DNA of 64,000 nt from Pseudobdellovibrionaceae bacterium (lineage in GTDB: Bacteria > Bdellovibrionota > FAC87 > UBA2466 > JACKAF01). The notes under the pieces are model-generated. The model made no database searches, was not told the DNA's origin, and saw only the letters and a program-made list of their open reading frames with translations. How positions within the stretch are numbered: position 1 is the first letter of the stretch; every line of letters starts with the position of its first letter. The stretch spans positions 62,001 to 126,000 of the forward strand of contig JACKAF010000002.1 in assembly GCA_020635235.1 (NCBI GenBank), written 5' to 3'. A program made the position numbers and the translations under genes. Shown here in pieces: positions 32,325 through 39,950 of the stretch.

Positions 32325-32933
32325 TTGTTTAGGGTGCGGCATGTCATCTTTGCGAGCTTGCTTTTGTGCGCACCGCTTTTTGCGGAAGACGAGGGCGAAA
32401 CCTGGGACTACCAGCTGACGCACGCACACCAGCTCAAAGTGGCCCTGCCCATTTATGGTGGGGTGGCCGTTGGCGCTTCGCTCGCCGGAGACACGAACAG
32501 ACTCGGTGGAATTTTTGGTTTCGGTTTTGATTTTTGGTACGGGCGACGAACTTGGAGCTTGGAAATTGGCTTGCTTTCCGTCGCCAAGGGTTACGGGCTC
32601 GCCGGGACAACGGCGAATTTAGACTACGTGCAGATTCCGCTGATTTGGCGTTGGACATGGCGGAATAAGTTTTCATTAGGCGCGGGCGGTTACGCCGCGC
32701 CGGTCACGGTTGCCGCGAATACAAAAGCGGGATCCGTTGCGACAGACAGTTCAGATTTTTCGGGAGACTACGGTTTGGTGTTTAGCGTGCGCTATGCCGG
32801 CCGCATCCTTCCGAAGGTTCGCTTTGGGATGGAAGCCCGCTACAACTTGGGCTTATCCAACGTGTCGCGAACCAGTACGCAGCAGCTTAGGACCTGGCTG
32901 TTGCTCGCAACATTGGAGTTTGGCCTATGGTAG
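32325..32933 (+). CDS. Outer-membrane beta-barrel protein, small porin-like
   Basis: A signal peptide (VIFASLLLCAPLFAEDE, cleavage after about residue 20) precedes about 180 residues with alternating aromatic and polar strands, for example YGGVAVGASLAGDTN, FGFDFWYGRRTWSLEIG and VRFGMEARYNLGL. The chain ends with the strand LATLEFGLW, whose terminal aromatic is the outer-membrane sorting signal. The start is TTG at 32325, supported by GGAGG at 32314-32318 with six bases spacing. The function is unknown: an eight-stranded OmpX/OmpW-size barrel. The next secreted protein gene begins 14 bases after the stop. Confidence 0.75.
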   Translation: MFRVRHVIFASLLLCAPLFAEDEGETWDYQLTHAHQLKVALPIYGGVAVGASLAGDTNRLGGIFGFGFDFWYGRRTWSLEIGLLSVAKGYGLAGTTANLDYVQIPLIWRWTWRNKFSLGAGGYAAPVTVAANTKAGSVATDSSDFSGDYGLVFSVRYAGRILPKVRFGMEARYNLGLSNVSRTSTQQLRTWLLLATLEFGLW

Positions 32934-32947
32934 TTTTGGAGGCAGTC

Positions 32948-33376
32948 ATGAAACAAGGAAGTTGGCTCGGCTATATTGTCGGGCTCTCGCTCTTCTATTC
33001 GCCATTGATGGCGGAAAACCGCGTAGGCGGTGGGGCGCCGGTGAAAACCCCTCCGGGTTACGGAGTGCAGGTTTTTGACGACGCTATTTTTCAAGATACG
33101 GGAAAAAAGACGACTGAAGAAACAACAGAGAGCTCCGTTACTGGCACTAAACGCTACGTGAACGGTGAGTTTGGACAGTACAACGAGCAGCAAGTGCAAC
33201 AGTGGAGACAAACTTGCGCGGGCGAAGCGGCCAATCCGTCGGCCTATTCCGAGTGCGTCCGCCGCGAGCGCTCCCGATCGACAGAAGTTTTGAAAGAAAC
33301 GGAAAAGAACGTGGAGGGTCGGCAAAACTCTCCGCTGCGTCGGCAGAGCACGACGCCCGGCTTGGACGGGTTCTAA
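32948..33376 (+). CDS. Secreted protein of unknown function
   Basis: I do not recognise this 142-residue protein. It has a clear Sec signal (GYIVGLSLFYSPLMAEN, cleavage after LMA) and a mature chain rich in Thr, Glu, Arg and Gln with one Cys pair (QTCAGEA and YSECVRRE) about 16 residues apart that could form a disulfide. The ATG at 32948 has GGAGG at 32938-32942. A longer frame from 32927 would overlap the barrel gene. It follows that gene by 14 bases, so the two are likely co-expressed and could interact at the outer membrane. Confidence 0.7.
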   Translation: MKQGSWLGYIVGLSLFYSPLMAENRVGGGAPVKTPPGYGVQVFDDAIFQDTGKKTTEETTESSVTGTKRYVNGEFGQYNEQQVQQWRQTCAGEAANPSAYSECVRRERSRSTEVLKETEKNVEGRQNSPLRRQSTTPGLDGF

Positions 33377-33415
33377 GTCGGTGCAAGAAGCACGGGCTCG
33401 TGTTAAGGGATAGGA

Positions 33416-33826
33416 ATGGATTTGAAGCTTTCCCATGTGGCTATCGCCGTTCCTGAGATTAAGACCATCGCCGAGCGCTTAAAGGCCTTGGCGTTGCAGG
33501 TAGCTGAAACGCACCGGGTAGATACTGAAAAGGTCGTTGCCGCGATGATCCCGGTGGAAGTCTCCTCGGAGTTTCGTATCGAACTACTGGAGCCTTCAGC
33601 TTCCGGTTCGCCGATTGCGAAGTTTTTGGAAAAGCGTCCCGCCGGAGGGATGCACCATTTGAGTTTTGAAGTTTCAAACCTTCAAGAGTGGAAGAAGGTT
33701 TTGGAAGAGAATGGCTTTGAGATACTGCCGCCGGGCATACGAAAAGCTGCGCGAGGGATAGCGCTCTTTATCCACCCCAGAAGTATCGGGGGAGTTCTGG
33801 TGGAATTGGAGGAGATCCAAGCCTAA
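33416..33826 (+). CDS. mce: Methylmalonyl-CoA epimerase (VOC family)
   Basis: The 136 residues form the two-module vicinal-oxygen-chelate fold. The metal ligands are visible in LSHVAIAV (His at the N-terminus), MHHLSFEV (His of the second module) and the closing VLVELEEI (Glu). SEFRIELLEPSASGSPIAKFL is characteristic of methylmalonyl-CoA epimerases. The enzyme interconverts the R and S forms of methylmalonyl-CoA in propionate or branched-chain catabolism. The partner mutase is not in this window. The rhomboid gene follows after eight bases. Confidence 0.88.
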   Translation: MDLKLSHVAIAVPEIKTIAERLKALALQVAETHRVDTEKVVAAMIPVEVSSEFRIELLEPSASGSPIAKFLEKRPAGGMHHLSFEVSNLQEWKKVLEENGFEILPPGIRKAARGIALFIHPRSIGGVLVELEEIQA

Positions 33827-33834
33827 GGGGAGCT

Positions 33835-34614
33835 ATGCGCTACGATCAGATAAGCCCTGTCCCACCGCTCACAAAGGTCACGAAAAACGTGATCATTCTG
33901 TGCGTCGTTGTCTATTTCTTCGACCTCATCACTGACAGCCTCGGAATCCGTTTCGGCTTTTATCGACTCAATGAGATTTTTGGTCTCGTGCCCGCTTTTG
34001 TACTCGAAAAAGGTTGGGTCTGGCAGTTTGTTACCTACATTTTCATGCATGGGCACATGTTGCACTTGCTGATGAACATGCTCATCCTTTGGTACTTCGG
34101 TGCCGAGATTGAAATGCGCCTCGGTGAGCTCAACTTCTTCAAGTACTTCTTACTCTGTGGCGTCGGCGCCGGACTCTTCAACTTTGGTGTGAACCTTCTG
34201 GTCGCCAAAATGACCGGAACACGCGTACTGAGCAACCCGATTGTCGGCGCCAGCGGGGCCATTTTCGGAATTCTTGCTGCCTACGGAATCTTTTACGGCA
34301 ATCGCTATTTTCTGGTTTTCTTTCTCTTTCCCATGAAGGCCAAGTACTTTGTGCTGTTGATGGCCGGCATCGAACTCGTGATGGGAATTGAAGCCAACCC
34401 GCGAGATAACGTCGCGCACTTTGCCCACATCGGCGGTATGGCCGTGGGCGCTCTCTACATCTACCTCAAGTACGTCAAGGGCCCCCTATTCGGTCGTGGT
34501 CAAAGCAAGAAGGACGCAGAACGCGACAAGCTCCGTCGTCAGTTCCGTCTCATCGTCAATCAAGACGACGAAGAGAACAAACAAGACGGTGGTGGCCCCT
34601 CCTACTGGAACTAG
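33835..34614 (+). CDS. Rhomboid family intramembrane serine protease
   Basis: The six-helix rhomboid core shows the family signatures HGHMLHLLMNMLILWYFG in the loop-1/TM2 region, the nucleophile in GASGAIFG (Ser140) and the catalytic His in HFAHIGGMAVGA (His198). A soluble, Lys/Arg-rich C-terminal tail of about 45 residues follows. It cleaves single-pass membrane proteins in the inner membrane; the substrate is unknown. It begins eight bases after the epimerase stop (GGGGAGCT before the ATG) and converges on ftsK with 13 bases between stops. Confidence 0.92.
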   Translation: MRYDQISPVPPLTKVTKNVIILCVVVYFFDLITDSLGIRFGFYRLNEIFGLVPAFVLEKGWVWQFVTYIFMHGHMLHLLMNMLILWYFGAEIEMRLGELNFFKYFLLCGVGAGLFNFGVNLLVAKMTGTRVLSNPIVGASGAIFGILAAYGIFYGNRYFLVFFLFPMKAKYFVLLMAGIELVMGIEANPRDNVAHFAHIGGMAVGALYIYLKYVKGPLFGRGQSKKDAERDKLRRQFRLIVNQDDEENKQDGGGPSYWN

Positions 34615-34627
34615 CCAAATCCTAAAT

Positions 34628-36697
34628 TTATTTGGGAGCTTTAGAAAAATCGATATAGAGCTTTTCGTAGGCTTTCTTGGAAAGGCCTTTGGTGAGTCTC
34701 TGCAAATCCTCTTCACTGGTGAAGCAACCGTGGATACGCTGCATGGGTTTGCCGGGAAGGATCATCAAGCTATCCCCGCGACCGATGAGGTCTTCGGCAC
34801 CTGAGGTGTCTAATACAGTGCGAGAGTCCACTGAGGACGGTACTTTGAAGGCGAGACGCGACGGGATGTTCGCTTTGATTAGGCCCGTTACGACGTCGGT
34901 AGACGGGCGCTGGGTGGCGATAACCAAGTGGATCCCTGCAGCGCGAGCTTTTTGCGCCAGTCGCGTGATTGCCTCTTCCACTTCGCCCCCGCTGGTGAGC
35001 ATCAAATCCGCCAATTCGTCTACCACGATAACGATGTAAGGAATCTTATTGGCCGCGCTCTTCATGCTGGCGTTGTAAGAGTCGATGTTTTTGGATCCGT
35101 ATTCCGCCATGATGTTGTAGCGGTTTTCCATTTCCATCACCGCCCAATTCAGCGCATTCACCGCGTGCTGTGGCCGGGTGATGATATTGCTGATCAGGTG
35201 AGGTAGCCCTTCGAAGACGTTCAGCTCCAGCATTTTGGGATCAATGAGAATCATGCGCAGTTGCTGCGGGCTCATTCGGTACAAAAAGCTTGTGATGAGT
35301 GAGTTTACGAACACCGATTTACCGCTACCGGTAGCACCCGCGACAAGTAGGTGAGGCATAGCGGCGAGATCCCCAATCATGGCCTGGCCGTCAGTAGACT
35401 TCCCTAATGCCACTGGGATACGAATTTTCTTATCCGCGAACTCTTTGGAAGAGAGGATCTGCTTGAGCGAGATGATCTCGGACTTGGGCCGCGGGACTTC
35501 AATCCCTACAACCGTTTTGCCGGGGATAGGGGCCACGATACGTAGATCGGGTGTCCCCATCACAATGCCGAGGTCTTCCTGGACGTTGGCGATGGCTTTG
35601 AGCTTCACGCCCGCCGATGGCTTAAATTCATAGGTGTTGATGACCGGCCCGACGGACACGGTTTCCACTTCCCCCGTAATATTGAATGACACCAAGTGTT
35701 CGCAAATCTTGCGCGTATTGTCCCGTATTTCGCTGCGAGTGGGCTTTTTCGCGCCACTGTCATAGTTCTGCAATGAACGAAGAGAGGGGAACTTGTAGGT
35801 CTCTCGGTACGGTATCACTTCCTGGAAATCTGCTTCTGCGCTTTCTTCGGAGCTGTCATCGCTGTCCGAATCCTCTTCATCGTCGAGCTCGTCCAGTTCA
35901 TCATCCAGTTCTTCATCTTCGTCGTCATCGGTCTTTTTCTTCGCTGCCTTTTTGGGCTTCTTCTTTTTGGCCGGCTTCGCTTTTGCCTTTGCTTTGGGCG
36001 CTGGCGTACGCGCAATAATTTTTTCTTCTTCTTCGGCCGCGTCGTCCTCTTCCTGCTCGTCCTCTTCCTCGTTGCTCAAGTCAATTTCTTCATAGTCTTC
36101 GAAGGTGTTGCCTACCAGCGGTCGGAACAGCCGCCGCAAGCTCAAGTCGGTCGTCAACATCAGGGTTACGAGAAAGCCGCCGCCGAGCAAAAGCCCCGCG
36201 CCGGTTGAATTAAAATACCGGTAGAGCCAGGCCCCACCGGTCTTGCCGATGATGCCCCCCATGAGTGGACTCAAGTCTGAGACGGTCTGGTGAAACAGCA
36301 CGTAACAGGCCATCGATCCTAGCGCAGCCGAAAGTCCCCCACCCAACATGAGCAGGAAATTTTTGCGCATTGAAGCCCCGGAGAAACTTAGAAAAGATAG
36401 AAATGAAGTGAGACCGAGCAAGCCGTAACCCATTACGCCGAGATAGCCGAGCAAGTATTCTGCGAGCCAGGCGCCAACGATGCCACCCAGGTTGTTTATC
36501 TGATCCCACTGGTTGTGTTTGAGGTTGTAGGTATCGATCGGAACATAGGACGTGAGGGCAACGAGCACAAAAAGAGTCACGAGCGTGAAAATGCTGCCTT
36601 TGAGCTCGCGTGCTGTGCGGTCGTCGTGTTTCGGGCGGACGTCTGCCTCGCTGTCCCGCTCGAAAACACTTGAAATGGCCTGCCTCAATTTGCTCAA
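34628..36697 (-). CDS. ftsK: FtsK/SpoIIIE DNA translocase lacking the gamma domain
   Basis: Four N-terminal transmembrane helices (about residues 30-195) anchor it at the septum. A linker of about 100 residues alternates Lys-rich and Asp/Glu-rich tracts. The alpha/beta motor follows, with RIVAPIPGKTVVGIEVPR, Walker A VAGATGSGKSVFVNSL and Walker B YIVIVVDELADLM. It pumps DNA toward dif during division. At 689 residues it ends shortly after QRIHGCFTSEEDLQRL, with no room for the roughly 65-residue winged-helix gamma domain that reads KOPS and activates XerD. Nothing downstream encodes it. The start is TTG at 36697 with AGGAG nine bases upstream. A sigma-54-type promoter and a 19-base palindrome lie upstream. 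Confidence 0.93.
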   Translation of the reverse strand: MSKLRQAISSVFERDSEADVRPKHDDRTARELKGSIFTLVTLFVLVALTSYVPIDTYNLKHNQWDQINNLGGIVGAWLAEYLLGYLGVMGYGLLGLTSFLSFLSFSGASMRKNFLLMLGGGLSAALGSMACYVLFHQTVSDLSPLMGGIIGKTGGAWLYRYFNSTGAGLLLGGGFLVTLMLTTDLSLRRLFRPLVGNTFEDYEEIDLSNEEEDEQEEDDAAEEEEKIIARTPAPKAKAKAKPAKKKKPKKAAKKKTDDDEDEELDDELDELDDEEDSDSDDSSEESAEADFQEVIPYRETYKFPSLRSLQNYDSGAKKPTRSEIRDNTRKICEHLVSFNITGEVETVSVGPVINTYEFKPSAGVKLKAIANVQEDLGIVMGTPDLRIVAPIPGKTVVGIEVPRPKSEIISLKQILSSKEFADKKIRIPVALGKSTDGQAMIGDLAAMPHLLVAGATGSGKSVFVNSLITSFLYRMSPQQLRMILIDPKMLELNVFEGLPHLISNIITRPQHAVNALNWAVMEMENRYNIMAEYGSKNIDSYNASMKSAANKIPYIVIVVDELADLMLTSGGEVEEAITRLAQKARAAGIHLVIATQRPSTDVVTGLIKANIPSRLAFKVPSSVDSRTVLDTSGAEDLIGRGDSLMILPGKPMQRIHGCFTSEEDLQRLTKGLSKKAYEKLYIDFSKAPK

Positions 36698-36738
36698 GTC
36701 CCAATACTCCTAAATGCCTGTGGGCACACCTACCCACG

Positions 36739-36757
36739 GATCCGACTCAGTCGGATC
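36739..36757. promoter_or_regulatory. Perfect 19-base dyad at the predicted ftsK transcription start
   Basis: GATCCGACT (36739-36747), one central C, and AGTCGGATC (36749-36757) are exact reverse complements. The predicted start of the sigma-54 transcript of ftsK (about 36756, minus strand) falls at its edge, so it could be an operator or a hairpin at the very 5' end of the message. Confidence 0.6.
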
Positions 36758-36766
36758 TCACTTTTT

Positions 36767-36781
36767 GCAAGTAGAGTGCCG
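36767..36781 (-). promoter_or_regulatory. Sigma-54 promoter of ftsK
   Basis: On the minus strand CGGCAC, five bases (TCTAC), then TTGC followed by AA match the consensus except for the first base, with GG and GC 12 bases apart. The predicted start near 36756 leaves a leader of about 59 bases before the TTG at 36697. Confidence 0.65.
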
Positions 36782-36920
36782 GGCGTAGACAGCCAGTTTC
36801 ATGCTCAAGATAGGAAAGTCGAGGCGGAACTGTGCCCAAATTCGGCGGTTTCAGCGCAAGTCCGGCCCTGGATTGTCACCAAGAACAGTGCATAGACATG
36901 CCTGCAGGCAGAAGGGCGAC

Positions 36921-36935
36921 TGGCGCGAAGCTTGC
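36921..36935 (+). promoter_or_regulatory. Sigma-54 promoter of the small secreted protein
   Basis: TGGCGC, five bases (GAAGC), then TTGC followed by TT fit the -24/-12 consensus with one mismatch and the correct 12-base offset. The start predicted near 36947 is followed by GGAGG at 36957-36961 and GTG at 36968, a coherent expression unit. Confidence 0.65.
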
Positions 36936-36967
36936 TTGAAGAGCGCGGAGCGAACGGAGGAGGCAAG

Positions 36968-37333
36968 GTGTCGCGCTGGTATTTTTTGATAATTTGGGTG
37001 GTGGCTTTTTTGGTGAGCGTAGCGCAGGCCGAAAACGGGATGACCGTTTTGGATCCAGACTACTTTGATCGCCTCGAGGGTTCTGAAAATCTCGGGAATG
37101 CGGGTGACGATGAATACGCATGCCAGCGCTTTACCGGTTCCTCTCACACGGTGATGACTTCTACCGCGTTCAGAAAAATCAAAAAGTCTTGTGGCGGGGA
37201 TCTAGTTGTTCAACACATCCAACCTCGAAAACGCTTTGTGCCCATGAATGAGTGGAAACAGCATGAAACGGGGTACCTGCTCGTTTGCTGCCGTGGAAAA
37301 GCCCGTTCCCGGCGCAGTTTTTCCCGCGACTAG
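36968..37333 (+). CDS. Small secreted Cys-containing protein of unknown function
   Basis: I do not recognise this 121-residue protein. The Sec signal (WYFLIIWVVAFLVSVAQAEN) is clear, with cleavage after AQA. The mature part of about 100 residues has Cys in EYACQRF, KKSCGGD and LLVCCRG, which may form disulfides, and a basic C-terminus. GTG at 36968 is preferred over the ATG at 36932 because GGAGG lies six bases upstream and because a sigma-54-type promoter overlaps the longer frame. It is divergent from ftsK. Confidence 0.7.
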   Translation: MSRWYFLIIWVVAFLVSVAQAENGMTVLDPDYFDRLEGSENLGNAGDDEYACQRFTGSSHTVMTSTAFRKIKKSCGGDLVVQHIQPRKRFVPMNEWKQHETGYLLVCCRGKARSRRSFSRD

Positions 37334-37366
37334 CCAGTTTTTTTTTGCTACGCTTTTTATGATTCT

Positions 37367-38404
37367 ATGACAGATGAAACGCGCAGCCTTGACCTGACGG
37401 TCAGTATTGTCACCTCAGGGCGGCTGCCGCTACTAAAACGTTGCCTCCGTTCTGTGGCAGACTCTTTGCCGCTCCGAGCAGAGATTTTGCTCGTCGTAAA
37501 TGGGGCAGATAGACAAACTATCGAGTGGCTAAGCAACAACCCCGTTCCAGGCTTGTATTGGGAGCAGCGTGGAAGAGGCTCGCTCGCTTCACACCGAAAT
37601 TTTGCTCTCTCTATCGCACGTGGCAGGATTTTTTACTGCTTGGATGATGACGTTGAAGTTCCCGAGTTTCTTTTTGCAGAAGTACTTCGTTTCTTTGACG
37701 AGCACCCTGACGTGGGCGTGCTCGGTGGTCCAAACAAAACGCCTGTACTGAGTTCTCGCAATCAAAAGCTATTTGGAGCGGTAATGACGAGCTGGTTTGC
37801 CGCTCCATGGGTTCGAAGACGATACGGTGCGGGGGGTGGGGAGTCTCTTGCAGATTTCGATTTGATGTTTTGCAACTTGGCATTCCGGGCGGCAGCCCTT
37901 CCCCCTCGCTTGCGATTTGTGGAAACGCTTAGGAGCAATGAAGAAAACACGTTTGTTAGTTGCTGCACCGCCTCCGGCATAAAGCATCGATTCATCGATG
38001 CTTTCTACGTGTATCATGAGCGTCGAGCGTATCTGAGTGGGTTTTTAAAACAGATTGCTTCCTATGGGCACGGCCGCAGCCAACAAATTCGACTAGGTTG
38101 GACATGGTCTCAGGCGGGGTTTTTGGTGCCGCCCGCGGTATTCGCGCTTGCAGCAAATTTGCTCGCTACGGGCTCTCTTCAGGCCCTCGCTACGCTAACG
38201 GCGATTCATCAACTCCTCGCGTTTTGTTCGGTTGTGGTAGGTCGGGACGAGATACGAGCCCTCCCAGTTACGCAACGTATCAGTCTCGTCCCGCTCATCG
38301 GGTTGGTACATCTCGCGTATGGATTTGGTTTTTGGCGAGGTATTTTGCTTGGCTCCCCCCGTGTTTGGCCGGGCTTAAAAGCATTTCCCAATCCTGCCAG
38401 ATAG
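37367..38404 (+). CDS. Glycosyltransferase family 2
   Basis: The N-terminal two thirds is a GT-A fold: LTVSIVTSGRLPLLKRCLRS, a short loop, ILLVVNGAD, the SHRNFALSIARG segment and the metal-binding FYCLDDDVEVP. The rest has two or three hydrophobic segments (for example FLVPPAVFALAANLLATG) that may hold it to the inner membrane. It probably transfers a sugar during surface-glycan assembly; donor and acceptor are unknown. It opens the glycan island. Its 3' end overlaps the convergent gene by 110 bases. Confidence 0.85.
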   Translation: MTDETRSLDLTVSIVTSGRLPLLKRCLRSVADSLPLRAEILLVVNGADRQTIEWLSNNPVPGLYWEQRGRGSLASHRNFALSIARGRIFYCLDDDVEVPEFLFAEVLRFFDEHPDVGVLGGPNKTPVLSSRNQKLFGAVMTSWFAAPWVRRRYGAGGGESLADFDLMFCNLAFRAAALPPRLRFVETLRSNEENTFVSCCTASGIKHRFIDAFYVYHERRAYLSGFLKQIASYGHGRSQQIRLGWTWSQAGFLVPPAVFALAANLLATGSLQALATLTAIHQLLAFCSVVVGRDEIRALPVTQRISLVPLIGLVHLAYGFGFWRGILLGSPRVWPGLKAFPNPAR

Positions 38405-39491
38405 CTTTTGCGTACAACGCTGGGTCCATTCCGTAAATCGGCGGGTCGGGAAGCGGGTGTTGGCCCAATTGGTGAAGTTGCCCCACGAGCTCTTGCAAGT
38501 GGGAGAATACCTGAACCCAATTTCCATCGGGAACAAGACGAAGAGGAAAAGGACCCGGTTGGTAGTGCGCAACGAGCAAGGGGCGTTGTAGAGCCAGGCT
38601 TTCGAAAAAACCGGTACTACTTTGCCCCAACACGGCGGTACATTCCGCGGCAAGCTTGCGCAGGGATTGGTTCGGGGGCGCGATGTTGACGAAGGATTCT
38701 CTGCAGGCGAGCTCGCAGACTTTTCGGCTGGATTCTGGATCGCGCGGATGAAGCTTTAGGGTCACTTCAAATCCGGTCTTGGCGGCTGCGTTAAGCACAT
38801 CTTTTACGATCCGCGCTTCAAATTGAATCCCCTGAAGCAGGTAAATTAGCTGCTTCTTTTTTGGGGGCAAATACGCAGGTTGCGTATCGCATGGAATTCC
38901 CAAGTGTTGCACTCTTGTGCCCGGGGGTACAGTTCGATCAAGCGCACGCCTGAGACTTTCGGCAAATACAACGTAATGATGGGCCGCCGGCCTTAGACTC
39001 ACCGGGTAGCTCGCGAAAAGTTGGTAGTAGAGCGGGAAGAGGACGCCTCGGCGGATTTTCGGAAAATTCGCCAGTACTAGACTTGCGAGAAGGCCGCGCG
39101 CGTAATCTGTCTCCTCTGGTAGGATGACGAGATCGGGGTTGAAACTTCTCAAGAACGAGGCAAGTTTTTTTTCGAGTTTCTCTAGTCGTGCAACGAGATT
39201 GTACTCTCGGTACCGCTCAAACCAATCGTCAAGCCACTGAAAGAAGAATGGGTCCGAAGAAGCGCCTTCGCGCCCTACGGCTCTAGGGAGCATTGTTGGT
39301 TCTTCCGTTAGGTGCACTACGGCTAGCCCCTCCGGAACCCAACGCTCTGCTTTCCTTTGTAGTGCTTCGAAGTCAAAGCCAGGAACAAGAACGCTCTCCC
39401 ACTGGGAGTGATCGCAGTGCGCGACCAATGGTCTTAGGACCGAGTAGTTGGGTTCAGTAAAAAACAAGAACGCGACTTTTTTTCTAGAAAT
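38295..39491 (-). CDS. GT-B-like glycosyl- or glycerophosphotransferase
   Basis: The C-terminal half has the nucleotide-sugar site of GT-B enzymes: FEVTLKLHPRDPES, FVNIAPPNQSLRKLAAECTAVLGQSSTGFFESLALQRPLLVA resembles the CDP-glycerol glycerophosphotransferase and capsule-transferase families. The N-terminal half has a Rossmann-like start (KKVAFLFFTEPNYSVLRPLV). The canonical start would be TTG at 39467, which has no ribosome-binding site. GGAGG with six bases spacing points instead to ATT at 39491, giving eight more residues and a family-typical first strand. This non-standard start is an inference. It would overlap the upstream gene by eight bases. Confidence 0.7.
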   Translation of the reverse strand: MSRKKVAFLFFTEPNYSVLRPLVAHCDHSQWESVLVPGFDFEALQRKAERWVPEGLAVVHLTEEPTMLPRAVGREGASSDPFFFQWLDDWFERYREYNLVARLEKLEKKLASFLRSFNPDLVILPEETDYARGLLASLVLANFPKIRRGVLFPLYYQLFASYPVSLRPAAHHYVVFAESLRRALDRTVPPGTRVQHLGIPCDTQPAYLPPKKKQLIYLLQGIQFEARIVKDVLNAAAKTGFEVTLKLHPRDPESSRKVCELACRESFVNIAPPNQSLRKLAAECTAVLGQSSTGFFESLALQRPLLVAHYQPGPFPLRLVPDGNWVQVFSHLQELVGQLHQLGQHPLPDPPIYGMDPALYAKAIWQDWEMLLSPAKHGGSQAKYLAKNQIHTRDVPTR

Positions 39492-39909
39492 ACCTCACCT
39501 CCAATGGAATTCGGAGTTGAGACACCACCCATTCGACAGTACCTGGCGGGGGCTCGAACTCGTCAGAAGTTCCCGTTACGTACCAGATTTGTTTGATGGT
39601 ATTTAGTGGCCCCAAACTGTCTAGCAGTAAGGATAGTTGCTTTGACTCATGAATGAGAAGGTTTTCCCAGCATTCTAATACGATTTGGCTGCTCCCCAGG
39701 TTTCTAGACTTTACATAAGTGCGTACTTGATCGCCGCGGCCTGCCCAAAGATCCGCCCATGTAAATTTCCCACTTGCATGCGGTATCGAGTGCAGCTGGA
39801 GCAGAGTGCGCGCATGCTCATGGAGTGGAATGAGCGTCGCCTTCCGATCGAGCCACTTCTCAAACGCGTCCCAATCTACGACTCTATCGAAAAAGACTGC
39901 GGATTCCAT
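39484..39909 (-). CDS. Unknown protein of the glycan island
   Basis: I do not recognise this protein of about 141 residues. It has no signal or membrane segment and is rich in Trp (DWDAFEKWLDRK, FTWADLWAGRG, VLECWENLL). It sits directly upstream of the GT-B-like gene in the same direction, with an overlapping junction, so it may be an accessory subunit of that enzyme. ATG at 39909 is chosen because the longer frame from 39942 contains a TATAAT element and has no ribosome-binding site. Its start region faces the divergent deacetylase gene. Confidence 0.5.
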   Translation of the reverse strand: MESAVFFDRVVDWDAFEKWLDRKATLIPLHEHARTLLQLHSIPHASGKFTWADLWAGRGDQVRTYVKSRNLGSSQIVLECWENLLIHESKQLSLLLDSLGPLNTIKQIWYVTGTSDEFEPPPGTVEWVVSQLRIPLEVRYF

Positions 39910-39950
39910 CGCGGTTCTCGTGCGTATATTATAATTCATCATGGAAGAGC

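Noticed and set aside
34615..34635. CCAAAT/ATTTGG inverted repeat between the rhomboid and ftsK stops as a terminator.
   Set aside because: Only six weak base pairs with a nine-base loop, no T-run, and it lies partly inside the ftsK coding sequence.
36801..36989. 62-residue plus-strand frame before the small secreted protein.
   Set aside because: No ribosome-binding site, no recognisable pattern, and it overlaps the sigma-54 promoter and start of the better-supported gene.
39909..39942. Longer start (ATG at 39942) for the unknown glycan-island gene.
   Set aside because: No ribosome-binding site, and the added codons contain a TATAAT sequence that suits a promoter better than a coding region.
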